Under the pieces are notes generated by a model that worked only from the letters and a program-made list of their open reading frames with translations, was not told where the DNA came from and did no database searches. DNA of 64,000 bases, from NCBI GenBank assembly GCA_030770545.1, contig CM061091.1:3540501-3604500 (forward strand). Reading direction: 5' to 3'. Source of the DNA: Macropodus opercularis. Its lineage: Eukaryota > Chordata > Actinopteri > Anabantiformes > Osphronemidae. Position 1 is the stretch's first letter, and each line of letters opens with the position of its first letter. Of the stretch, positions 23,801 through 35,652 are shown one piece after another. The position numbers and the translations under genes were made by a program.

Positions 23801-26800
23801 TTCCAAAAAGCCATCAACGCTCCACAGAACATTCCTTCCTGTTCAAACCTTCAACGAGACAGTTAACTTTCAGTCTTCTGCGATAATCATCGGAGACACA
23901 GCAAATGATTTTTATCGACTACAGTAACCAGAGCGACTGCTTTCAGACAAGCTGTTTAATGTACCGTCAGTTTTGCTAAAATAAAAAAAGGAAAGCATTG
24001 CGTTTTGTCAGCGTTAAAGCCTCTCTGACCAGAATCATTCCACATTCAGTGCACGCCTGTGTCGTTGAGCGGTGTAACCTGCAATGCACATCTAGAGGAT
24101 GTGTGATGCAGCCTTCCTGAAAGATGCGTTGATAACAAGGTGCCGGGTATTTCTCTAGGGTTTTGGGCAGGAGCCAAGCGTTGCCTTTACAATATAAACA
24201 GAAAATGAGGGTCACGCTCAGGCCAGTCCCGCATCGAGACTCTGTGAGATTGCTAGCAGTTGAAAGCTGATGAATAGAAAACCAGTGCCAAGACCCATGA
24301 GTCAAGTCATCCAGTCCCTGCTTTCTGTTGTGTTTTAATTGTGATTTAGTTTCACGTTAAAATGAAACAATGAAATAACTAAGGCTCACGTGTGCAGACT
24401 GTTTTCAAAGTTTCCTAAGGGCTCTTAAATTTAAAGCCCCGCTGAGAGCCGCAGAATAATGCAACAGGCAATCCATCTCAAATATGTAATTAACCTGAGT
24501 CTCCTCTCGCCCGTATTCTTCCGCACAATGCCCCAGCTGTTCCTGCCAGGCAGCTGGATAAGAGAGAAGGTGTAAAGCATCTTCTTACCAATTGTAGAGC
24601 TCGGATTTCCACATGCCACCCTTTCATGCTTTCCCACATTTAGCGGCACCTCATGCAGGTGTTGTTGTTTGTGTATTTTAATGTTTTGCTCAGGGTTATA
24701 CTCGTGTTGTGCGTCTGCCTATGAAGCCTGCTGAAACGATCAGGGTCGGCTGCTGACGACGCGGCTCGGCAGTGAAACTCTGAGGCGCTCATCTGATCCC
24801 TCTCAGACTCAGAACCTGTGGTGTAAATTTCGTATGGGCTGCAGCTGGCCCCCGTCGAGGAGTTTTAATTCAGCTGGGCTACATCATTCTTCAGCCTGGA
24901 GGTATTTCTGCATTAGACTAAAGCAGATTCACTGCAAATCCCACTAAGAACAATTTCACAAAACCACCTTTTTATCATTTATCAATACAAGTAAACCAAA
25001 GACCCAAAGGAAGAAAACTTTGTACTTTTTCTTATACCTGTAATTATCATTTGGTAGATAACGTCTTTTACACACACACCCAGGGGCTAAAAGCACCTCA
25101 CAGGCATCTAGTGTAAATAAGAACCGTAAACAATTTCATGCATAAATTGCTCAGCCCTTCGGCAAATTTCATCACCGCATGGGCCGCTGCTGGTTCAGTG
25201 TATCCTGAACAATGAGTCAGATGTGAACAGTTAACATGCAAGTACACAGTTGGCTGTAGCTGGACAAACACCACAGCCTGCTAACTGTACACTAACTATA
25301 TACGCTGGGCCTTAACAGTTCATGGCCAGTGATCCCGGATATTTGCAGGTCGGATGCCAGCGAGGCTCCTCGTTGTTGCCACTGCACCGAGGAAGCATCT
25401 GCTTCTCGGATTAACACTGCAGACTTCTGTAGTGCACAGGGAACGAGACATTTTGCAGTCTTAGTCCTCGAGTGTTGTTTAATTGAACTGTTTTCACTCT
25501 TGAGTAATTCTGTGGAGCGCACTCACTTTGGCTGCTTGCAATTTAAGTAACAGTCTCTGTTGTGTGCGTGTGTGAGGACAAAATGCGCAGCTCAGAGCCA
25601 CGAGCAACTCTCTGCAGCGGGGCAACAAACTTGACCAGAGGACCAGTACTCACACAGACCTAATTATTCAAAGTCACTCTGCCTGCCAGCACAGAACTTA
25701 ATATAGATTTAACAATAATCACATATTCGCTTAAGAATCTATTCAGCATTTTACAACTACTAATTACCTGAGGGCGGCTGGACCATCTGCATTGAGCTGT
25801 CAAAGGCATGTTGCATGCGATTATGACACATCCATCTCATTATTCTACAGGTCCTGTACACTCACGCTGGTGTTGTCAGTTGCAGCGAGTGACATCTCAC
25901 TCTGACATAACTGTGTTGGATTAGGTGGTGTTTGAAACAACAGCAGTGATAAGTGCAAGTAAGATTCTCATTTAGCATTACATCAGACTAAATGATGTGA
26001 ATGGACACACAAAATCTAGGAATTAACTGAACATACTCAATAAATGTGAGATGGCGAGAAAACACAAGTGAAGCAGATTAATCACTAGGTTTACCTTCTG
26101 TAGCTGTCGCTTACACAGAGATTTCCTTCCAGATGCTGTGCATCCAGGAAATGTTCTTCCCATCAGAACAACTTTATTCCTAGGACATCTGGGCTGAATG
26201 TCTTTGTTGAGATCATTGCACAGCATCAGGACGCCTCTTTTCGTTGTCCTATATGATAATATCCTAAATACTGTCCTATACTGACAAACAGGAAATCATG
26301 TTACCCTCCACAACTGCAAACTGCCTGCAGCGAAAGCCCAAGTCATGATGCTCCCTTTAAAGAATTGAAACACTGCATATAGTGTGAAAATATTTCATTC
26401 ATTCATTCCAGTAGTGAATTTCACTACAGCACATCTTTGCTGAGCTACTGTGTTGGGATCATAACAACACACACTCATTAGCTTTTGCAGTACTGCTGTA
26501 CTGGATACTGTTCCTCAGTGACTGAGCTGTGATGCTGAACCTACGTGGTGGCTACAGTGAAGATGTTCTCAGTGCTCTAGGTGGGTTTAGCCATTAATGT
26601 CTCATCTCACCGCTGTCTCTGCCTTTAGCCATGAGGAGCTAGCAGCGACTTGTGAGTGAATTTAGATAACAACCGATTGCTATGTGATGTGCAACGCACA
26701 ATGCTTACACATACTTGGAGCTGAAAAGTGGGTCACCCAGCCCACTGAGATTTAGCGTGTACCATCCGCTGATGTGGAAATAAGTCTCCTGCATCAGGCC

Positions 26801-29517
26801 GGCAAGCGAGGCTGCACTACCAAACACGGCCACAGCCAACACCCAGCTCTGTGCCACGAAGTCATTTTCACCCATCTTTGTTTACAGTGCAGAACTGCAG
26901 CCACTGTTTGGTGTTTTAACACATGCTGGACAGTGTTGTGAGCTGGGACACAGCGCCATCACAAATGTACCCAGAAAAACAAGAAGCACTGGGTGAATGA
27001 CAGGCTTGCAATGCAAAATCCAACCCTGTTGTTTAGTATTTTGTCCTATTTCATCAGTTTTCATTGAAGGTCTGGTCAGAAAAATTCATGTGAACACGAT
27101 TGTCACTTGTGTGTCAGGCTACACAACTGTATAACACCCTTTCTTTGTGTTGCCATCATTTATAAGTTGTGGTAGAATTACACCTTGGAGTTCCAGTTGG
27201 TTTGAGTCCGCCAGCATTGGTGTTACGTACGCAGGGATCTAAACTCCTGCAGCTTTGACAACAGGTCAGAGTTAGATGTAATGTAAGGGCAAGCAAAAAC
27301 CTTGTCAGATGACTGATGGCTTGGAGCCAGCATTTCACTCTGAGCAAGCTCTCCCTGGCAGCAACACACAGGCTTTAGGCCACATGAACCACTCAGAGCT
27401 GAAGGTTTCAGTCCCATGGTTGGAACACAACTATACTGTAGCTGCATCTATTCACTGTTGGCCCAGTGCAAAGCCAGAAAGACGGGCATGCAGTCAGTCA
27501 GTGGCCAGATCCGAGGCATTCCCCAACGGTACCCAGGCATCCAATGTAGATGTGGACTGATTTGCTTTCTACTGTAAAGACGTGGGAATAATTTAGGCAA
27601 AAAGTAACATTTCCGCCCTTGAATTACCATACAAACACAGTGTGAAAGCGACGTACGGTCCTCACTCGTCCGGACAGGAGAGTCAAGCTTGCAGCAGTGG
27701 TTCATTTTTAATAAAGAGTATAACATCCTGCCCCCGGTCGTAGCAGAGAAAATTGGTTTAGAGCCAGTTTTAAAGCTGTTTCCCCTCTGGGGTCCTATTG
27801 TGGCCAGTCAACAGTGAATGGAGAACAGCACACAGAACCCAGGGGAGCAGAGAAGCTGGGGCTAACAATCCACAGCCATCACCGACAGCTCTGCTTCTGC
27901 CAGCCATGTGGTAAGCCCTGTGAGCCCACACTTACTTCACAGCTACAATAAATACGCAGGATTTAACACTGCTCCAAACATATTCCAAATGAAGCAGGTG
28001 ACTTTCTTTGGCATTGGCCCTCCTCTCGTATCCCCCTCTCCCTGACATCATTCATTTATCTTCAACCTTATCCTGCTGCATTTGTCTTCTCTTCAGGCTG
28101 TCTCCGTTTAGTTTGGGGAATATTTGATTGGCAGGTAATAACCCACAGGACGACTGACACTGAGACAGTGTGTTATCTCTAAGCAGCTCTGTTCCTTTCT
28201 TTCAGCAAATGGCTAAATAAAGAAAAAAAAAGAAGAACTAACAAAAGTGATACTAAATTAAAATACCATTATATTTATTTTGTTCAAAAGAAATTATGAT
28301 AAACTGCTTGAATATTAAGAAACTGCAGACCAACATGCCTGAAAGTATATTCTGACAAAGTGTTTTTACCTTCTATTCACTGCATAATTTAGAGACAAAC
28401 AGTAGAAAACACAGCAGAGATGCAATGACATTCAGCTGAGGTCATGCGCCAGTTCTGCACCCATGATGTCGTCACCACATGGCTAACACCTACTGTACAC
28501 CCAGTAAGACACCAGAAGCTCTTTTATGGGGACGTCAGGCCAGACAAGCCAAGGAGAAGGGAATCCAATTAATGTAACATGATGCATGAGTCAATATCAG
28601 ACCTAATGAACATGCTGTATTACTTTGGTTTGGCTTTGCATGACGTGCATATGGTGCAGCTGCAGAAATATCATGTCTGACTGTTCTCAGAAACACAAGA
28701 AATCCAAAGAAAAGTCAACATTACGCAAATGTCATGCTATGAATAAATAAACACAAAGCAGCTGCGCAAGTACTTTTCTTCTGGCGTTTCTGTACGTGGC
28801 TGTTCTTTCGTGCACCAGTTTCCAAACGAGCAAAGATCACTTTGAACGTGTGAGGAGGTCACAGTGCAGCGGCGAAGCGAGCAGGACTGGCGCCAAAGGG
28901 GGAGACGGTGGCAGGTGCAGAAAGAAGCAGAATGAATGGGCTGATTCGAGAGCTTCTCACGGTTATTTCCCCACAGGCAACGAGCTCTACCTCATTAGCA
29001 CAGCCCTCACCTGACTCTCTGTGCGCCACTCTCCTGCCTCAACAATGAAATATGAGGCATGCTGTAGTGCAGAGTCTACTGTGCCACGAGAAGACAGAAA
29101 CACAGCGCGTGCACTGAGATTACACATTCATTCAGGCGCACTGCTGAGTACAGTAGAGACTGAGAATGGATGCATGCGTGAGCGTTGTCTATGTGCTTGT
29201 GCATGGGTGTAATATTGCGTGTTCATGTGTGGGACTGCGCATATGTGTCCTCTCTCAGAACACCGCAGTGGAGCCTCGCCCCCCTGATTAACTGTGACGA
29301 GCAGCTGGAGATAGAGTCTGACCCCTGAGCCACGCAGTGAGAGCCTTTATCTGACTCTTTGGGGTATTCTGCCGTGAGATGTCACCTCGGTGCTCCTGCC
29401 TTAACTCTTCGCCCCAGTCTCACCCTTATCTCTTATTTTCCAGATGTGTCTGTCTCTGTTTTCTCTGTACACACACAGAATTACTCAACTCGCTCAACTA
29501 CATCAGCAGCTGCCTTG

Positions 29518-29565
29518 AAGGTGGTTCAGTGTCTTGTCACTGCTCTACCAACTGAGCCATTACGC
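29518..29565 (-). repeat. tRNA-derived SINE-like fragment (Pol III A box)
   Basis: On the minus strand it reads TGGCTCAGTTGGTAGAGCAG, a standard tRNA box A and D arm, then GACAAGACACTGAACCACC. No matching box B or T arm follows, so it is a truncated tRNA-derived piece. It abuts the CA repeat at 29573-29599. Confidence 0.45.
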
Positions 29566-29572
29566 TATAATG

Positions 29573-29599
29573 CACACACACACACACACACACACACAG
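29573..29599. repeat. (CA)n microsatellite
   Basis: About 13 CA units, next to the tRNA-derived fragment. Confidence 0.9.
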
Positions 29600-32500
29600 A
29601 TGCAATATGTTCCCAAATATTTTTACATTTCACACAGGCTCATTTTTTTCATATCTTTTCACTTGTGTGTGAAAAGGTGATGCTTGTTTTGCTAATTCCT
29701 GGAAGCGACCTATACATTAGCACACTTCCACGGCCAGTGCAGGCAGGAGGGCAGAGCAGAGGGGGTCAGGTCTGAGCAGCAGTCCCTCTTGATGGGAGTG
29801 GCACAAGCTTACAGGAAATTAACATGAATGACCACATTGCCCCCCAGTGGAAAATATAAGAACGACTTATGATTACAAGAACGACTTTAAGGTCGCTTCA
29901 TGTTTTAAAACGTCTTCTAAAGCGCAAGTATTTCAATTTCTCACTGTCAGTAATACATGACAGTATTCTAACAGATGTAATTGCTGTACAAGTTTTGAAC
30001 AATGATTTAACAAATGTGGCTCAATAAAGAAAATGCTTGTGTATATTCATGCAGTCAAACAGTTGTCAACATTTTGATATGAGAGAAATCAGCAAAGTGT
30101 GTTTGGTCACAAAAATGTCAGTGGGACCATAGAGACCATATTTACTTTTGGGATTTTAAATGTATTTTAATGCTAAATGGTTCCATATTTTATATAAGAT
30201 TGCCAATGCAGGGATTTTAATTGCAATGAAGTAACATCTGAGTGCTTCTCCGACCATTACTCAGCCCTACGGGTATTGACGACTTTCCTGTCATGTCACT
30301 GAGAGACAATTCTCAGATAGAGAAATTCTCAGTAATCAGCCCTTTGAAGTTGAATGTAGTCCTTGAATTGAAGCATTGCTTGTGTCTGTACAGCCCTTAG
30401 TCATCAGCATGTTGAACAGATCTAGACTTCATTTGCGTTTCTAAGTATTTTACTGTACAAACTCACAACCAAACAGCAGCCACTGAGTCTTACTGGTTTA
30501 TTTACAGAGGAAGAGTTTTTGACAGAGATGCTGAGAGTTGCTGTGACAGTTTCACATATGGTAACACAGTGGGAATGTTTCTACAAACCACAATTACAAA
30601 CTATCTTTTGAGCAGGTCGTCCGAATAAGCAGTGTTTCTACCACAAATAATGGCCATGGTCGCCATGACTAACACTGAATAATGCACCTGTTATTTTACA
30701 GACTAAGAAAATTGCACTTCTAGAAACATACAGATCACAGTCCAAAGTTGATTAGGATCCAAGACCAAGGGCTAATCTAGTGAGTGTTCCTACAATCTGC
30801 TTCTACAGTAGCACCTGCGACATAAATTCAGGTTCAGGTTTCACAATGAGGAACACAGAGCAGTTGACGAGTCTGACTCTGAGCTTATGTAGTCAAAGAA
30901 GCACGACTGAGCCGCTACACGGGAAACTAGAGAAGAAGACACATAAACCAAAAAAGAACAAACAATGTGACATCACTGCAGCAACAAAGCACCACGCTGC
31001 ACAGAGATAAGCCGGGAGACTAGAACACACTGGGTGATTTGTACAAAAGACAATATCTGTGCATAAGAGTCTGCTTGATTTACTTTCCAGAAGTTGAGTT
31101 GGATGCTGGCATGGCCCTTTACAATGGTATGCAACGATGGGGCACCTGAGTAGAAAGGAGACAATTCTTTCTGAATGGCTGTCTGCACTGAGAGGTATAA
31201 CCTGCCTGGGGAGGACGTCCCCTTAGCCCTTCTTCCTGCTTCACTCGACCGGGTTATGTCTAAATGTTAAACTATTATTCACGGACCTCTAGGCTGCTGT
31301 TCATCCAGACATGTTCCTGGGTGAATGCATGGGAACCAGTTGACTCAAACAAGGCTCCATTCAAACTTAAAACAACAATGCAAATCAGCTTTGATGACTT
31401 CCACCGACTCCCCCATGATCCATTTACTCCCTCCCCACAAGGTTATCCAGGCTACTGCAATGAGTAAGAACTCACACTGAGGTAAAAACGAAACAGTCCT
31501 GTCCTCAGTCTGGCTCACAAAACAAGAATGTTGGGCATGAAAACTGAATGTTCTGCTTGTTACAAAATGTGCAGTATCAAGAAGCCGATCAGAATCAAAT
31601 CAACAAGTTACCACCATGAGATATATTGTTTTAATAAAAACCCTATAAAATGAGGATGGAAGGACATTTTCATCTCTATGGCATGAGTACAAGGAAAACC
31701 TGATTGTTGTAGCCTATGAAAAGTCGAACAGGCAAAAATGCATTTAAAGAACAGTGGTTAAAAGAGTTCACGGAACACTTATAAGAAGAGCAAAGCTCCA
31801 GACACCGCGATGAGCCAGTACTGCATCAAGACTCACAAAATGGCCAAAACAGCACGGTTTAACTGAAATACATGTAACAATCCGATACTGTGCTACTAAA
31901 AACATTCAGAGAAGAGGCCTGTTATAAAAAAAGTGAACTCCTGGATCACAGATGTGTCTTCGTTTAGCTGACGAACATCCGTAAACAGAAACTCACTGGC
32001 ACAAATCATTTAATGTCCAATTGTGTTAAACGTCCATCAGAACAAGCCTGTGCTGCGACGTGGATTCTGCTACTGGATGACAGAGCGTCAGCGACATGTT
32101 TGTACTGTCTGGTAGCGAACTTTCGCGCCAGATGACTGGTCTGTCAACAGCGGCTTTCACGCAACGTGCTCCAGAACAGTGAGCGTAGCGAGGGCGAGCA
32201 GATGCCACCGTCTGTGCCAACACAAGGCCGACTTTCACGCAAATGTATACATGCAGATATATTTGGTTTGAGACAGCTGAACCCACATTAAAGAGATCAT
32301 GAAAATATTGAAATTGTATTAGCGATCGTCTTCCAGGCTTCAGGATTTGCAATTTGAACACTGAATGGGGAACCTGAAGCCGGGTCTGAAGGAAGCCTGT
32401 CGGAGCAGTCTGGGCGCTTAGCACATCTCTTCTTAAGGTAGCATGGCTGACTCGGACTGAGAGGTATGGTTATCAAACTGGAATGTAATATACGTCTTTC

Positions 32501-34510
32501 TGGACAAGCTGCTGAGGATGTTTACAACAGGAACCACACAGAACAAAATCATTTTAGAACCTGGGTCCAAAATATGCACACATGCTGCGGTTTTGTTTAG
32601 CTTATACAAAGGGAAATGATTATCCAACAAACCACAAGGCCATAGACTGAGGCTACACAAGTCTTGTCTTCCTTGACAAGACTGATGAGTTCACCTTCCA
32701 CGTGTATTAATGCACCATTAGGTACCAAGTGTGGTTTGAACTTAAAGTAACACAGTGCAGTGACTTTCTTCGTCTGATGGCAAGTTTCTCTCTTGACAGG
32801 ACAGTGTTGTTCACACTTTAAAATAATGTTTGCCCCAGGTTTACTGAGCACACATTCAATTCTGTCCCTGTAGAGACAATGGCAATTATAGGTTTTACCA
32901 CAGAAAGGCTAAAAAAATAAGTCTTTGAGGTACAAACCATGAAATATAGTTTACAAAATAAAACATTTAAGAGAACACTCATACACTCGTGTTGGGAAGA
33001 AATACGTTGAGGGATCATATGACACTGAGAGGATCCATCTCCTGCCGATGGATTTGAGTTGAGCTGCTGTAGTTGCATGGACCTGGTCAGAAACATGGCT
33101 TGGACGACAAAAAGACGACTGAGAGAAGACGAGGCATGACGTTCACATGAGCTAATTAAAAGTGTGTTAGACTCTCACAAACTCAAGCCAATTATCTCCT
33201 TCACAGGCAAAACTGCTGCTACACCTACAGATGATGATTGTACACGAAGCAAAGTCACATGTCGTCACCCGATCACGCAGCCGATAGCGTTTTTAACTTC
33301 TATACTGAACTGGTGTAGTAACTCTCACTGCCTGTGGGGGACACATTCTCAAACTGCAGGAGACGCCTAAGTGGAACAGCAGCCAATGAAAGTGGCTTGA
33401 TACTGACAACAGTCTCTCAGAGGTTTGGCAGCAGGAAGCAACGCACTAAAGCGACGTAATGTGGCGTTTGATGCGGGTCAGTATAGGTGGATTATTTTTG
33501 CAGAGATCAAAGGCTGTAAAATCTGAAATATCCTAAAAAGGTGCTAGTTACAAAGAACTAATAAAGCCACACTGAAAACCGTGCTGAAAAGAAATGAGGT
33601 AGTGCTGTTGATAAGGAGTAGGGATGCATCAGTTCTCCTTTTGACTCTGTCAGCTTCACACAGTGGCTCAGTTAGGGGTTAAAGCAAAAGATCTGTTCAT
33701 GTCATCTGGTTTGAACACTGTGAAAATGTCTTCATAGAGCTTGAATCCGGCTGCAAGAGTCGAGTCAAGTTGAATTTCCGTGTGAAATTTGAATACAGGA
33801 CAAGATTCAGTCCCTTCAGGATTTCTAGATTGCAAATTCAAGCACCGCTTTGTTCTACACTCTGAACTGTCCCTTAATGCCCCATGTCGTCGCTAGAGAC
33901 AAGAGGCTGCCAACACAATGCACAACACAGGGCAAATCTCACAAATCTCACGCTGCATATAATCAATAAGCTGAGGACTTGCTGAACTTTGGGGAGAGGC
34001 ATTATGGCTGTAAAAACGCTAAATGCTAAAGACTGGGCGAGGCCGTAACGTTACTGTCTGCAAAATCCTGGAGAGACTGAGTGTTAATAACGTCAGGTGG
34101 CTTCATCTAATGGCAGCGTTTTGACAGCAGTGCACTGGACACTGGTGCATCCCCAACTGGGACCAATACCAGAACATCTCCTCTAGTTGGCCCAGCATCA
34201 CTTAAGCAACACCTACATAAACACATAAATACCTAGAAATGCCCCTGGTTTACAGATGGCTCCTCGTGAGTATATGGCATTCTGACAACGTTTATGCTTC
34301 GTGTGCCAAATGAGCGGGTCTGCATTCTTCACGCTTTTACTTCATGTTAACGTGTAGTGTTGCTTGTATTGTCTATAATCATCTGTAGAAATATACAGGC
34401 TAGAAATGCACCTCGAATAATTAGGCACCTGAGACCCCACACCCTAGTCAGGAAATGTGTGTAAATATGTATCTAAGTGTAAAAGGCTGGGCTTGCGTGA
34501 GATGCCGTAC

Positions 34511-34512
<2 letters not shown>

Positions 34513-34543
<31 letters not shown>
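34513..34543. repeat. (GT)n microsatellite
   Basis: About 15 GT units; AC in the sense of igdcc4. Confidence 0.92.
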
Positions 34544-34544
<1 letters not shown>

Positions 34545-35078
34545 ACCCTGAGACAAGTGGAGGCCGGAGAGAGACTCGGGCGTTCTGTACTCTCGGCGTT
34601 CGCAGGTGTTCTTTAAGGTCTGTTCTTCAGCATCCACATGACGAAGCCCAGGAAGACCGGCCGAGCCGCCGCCACTGATCCTGCCATCTAGGCTGAGAGC
34701 TTGTCCAAGTGCTCATCCACTTCCAGGCTTTCTTCTCCTTCCTGAGTGGAACAGAGCCACGAGAGCGACACAGTGGAAACAGCCTGCGTACAACCCACCC
34801 TCTGCTTGGTTCAACTCTTTCCCTTCTTTCCACGGATGGTAAAGAAACCCAGAGGAAAGCATGGCTGCAATCCTACAGACGGTAACACTCTCCCACTAAA
34901 ATAAGCTGTATGAGTATATACAATATACCGTGCTGTTTATGCACTGTGTACTGGATTCAAAGCATCTCTTAAACTTTGCAAGGAAGAGAAACAACTCCAA
35001 TAATTAGGTGCATAAAAATAAGCCATGGGAATTGTCCCTGGGTATGCAAAGAAAGAAAATCAATCTACGCCTCTGTGT

Positions 35079-35079
<1 letters not shown>

Positions 35080-35114
<35 letters not shown>
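35080..35114. repeat. (GT)n microsatellite just after the igdcc4 stop
   Basis: About 17 GT units beginning 26 bases beyond the stop codon at 35140-35142; the transcript would carry an AC repeat at the very start of its 3' UTR. Confidence 0.92.
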
Positions 35115-35117
<3 letters not shown>

Positions 35118-35139
35118 GTTGACGTCCGACACACAGAGG

Positions 35140-35652
35140 CTACGGGCACAGATAACTGTGTGCTGCTGAGGTAGCGTGGACAAGGCCAGAGCTGACAAAG
35201 GGGGCAGGGGGCAGCCCGACAGGGGTGGCCTTCCCTGCTGCAGAAGGGCAGTGTCTGGATTCCCCCTTCGCCAGATGCTCCGACCTGAGCGCAGGCCTCA
35301 CAGTCTTAGGGGAATGGAAGCCATTAGTTAGCCCGGAGTCCTGCTGTGGCTCTATGTCTGCAGTTGGTTCGTCTCCCCTGTCTTCTAGCACCCCATTGCG
35401 ATTAGCCACCAACTTAATCGAGGGAAGACTTGCCAGTCTCGAGGTTCTATCTCTTTTGGAGGGGCTTATCGGGCTCAGGGGGGAATATTTGTCCTCTGAT
35501 AATGAAGGTCCCCTGGTGGTACTGGAATCCGTCTCCCTCTGGCTTCCCTCCTCCTCTTTCTGCCTCGCGGGATCTGACAGCTCTGAATGAACGATGACTT
35601 TTGCCTCAACCTGGTTACTGCACATGTATGAACACGGATGATCTTCCAAACC
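35140..35652 (-). CDS. igdcc4: igdcc4 exon 20: cytoplasmic tail end and stop
   Basis: 513 bp from acceptor CTGTTCTGTTGCAG to TAG at 35142-35140. It begins GLEDHPCSYMCSNQVEAKVI, with NQVEAKVIVHSELS the most conserved motif of the IGDCC4 tail. The rest is Ser/Pro-rich (YSPLSPISPSKRDRTSRLAS), with proline-directed phosphorylation-type sites. Confidence 0.9.
   Translation of the reverse strand, partial: GLEDHPCSYMCSNQVEAKVIVHSELSDPARQKEEEGSQRETDSSTTRGPSLSEDKYSPLSPISPSKRDRTSRLASLPSIKLVANRNGVLEDRGDEPTADIEPQQDSGLTNGFHSPKTVRPALRSEHLAKGESRHCPSAAGKATPVGLPPAPFVSSGLVHATSAAHSYLCP

Larger units (their letters stand above)
20881..31989. other. Gene-poor intergenic DNA
   Basis: No exon series, RNA gene or long frame with recognisable protein was found. 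A truncated tRNA-derived A-box segment and a CA repeat lie at 29518-29600. Several stretches (about 21240-21400, 22900-23420, 24430-24560) have balanced composition without repeats and could be conserved regulatory DNA, but nothing in the sequence alone proves it. Confidence 0.5.
31990..35139 (-). other. igdcc4 3' flank, probably including its 3' UTR
   Basis: Follows the igdcc4 stop codon on the minus strand. Two AC-repeat tracts (minus-strand sense) lie at 35080-35114 and 34513-34543. I found no AATAAA in transcript sense here; the nearest variant signal I saw is ATTAAA at 32014-32009, over 3 kb from the stop. UTR length is therefore unresolved. Confidence 0.35.

Noticed and set aside
34457..34833. 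Short frames around 34.5-34.8 kb on both strands
   Set aside because: One is made of a GT repeat (CVCVCVCV); neither shows conserved sequence, and they lie in the probable igdcc4 3' UTR.
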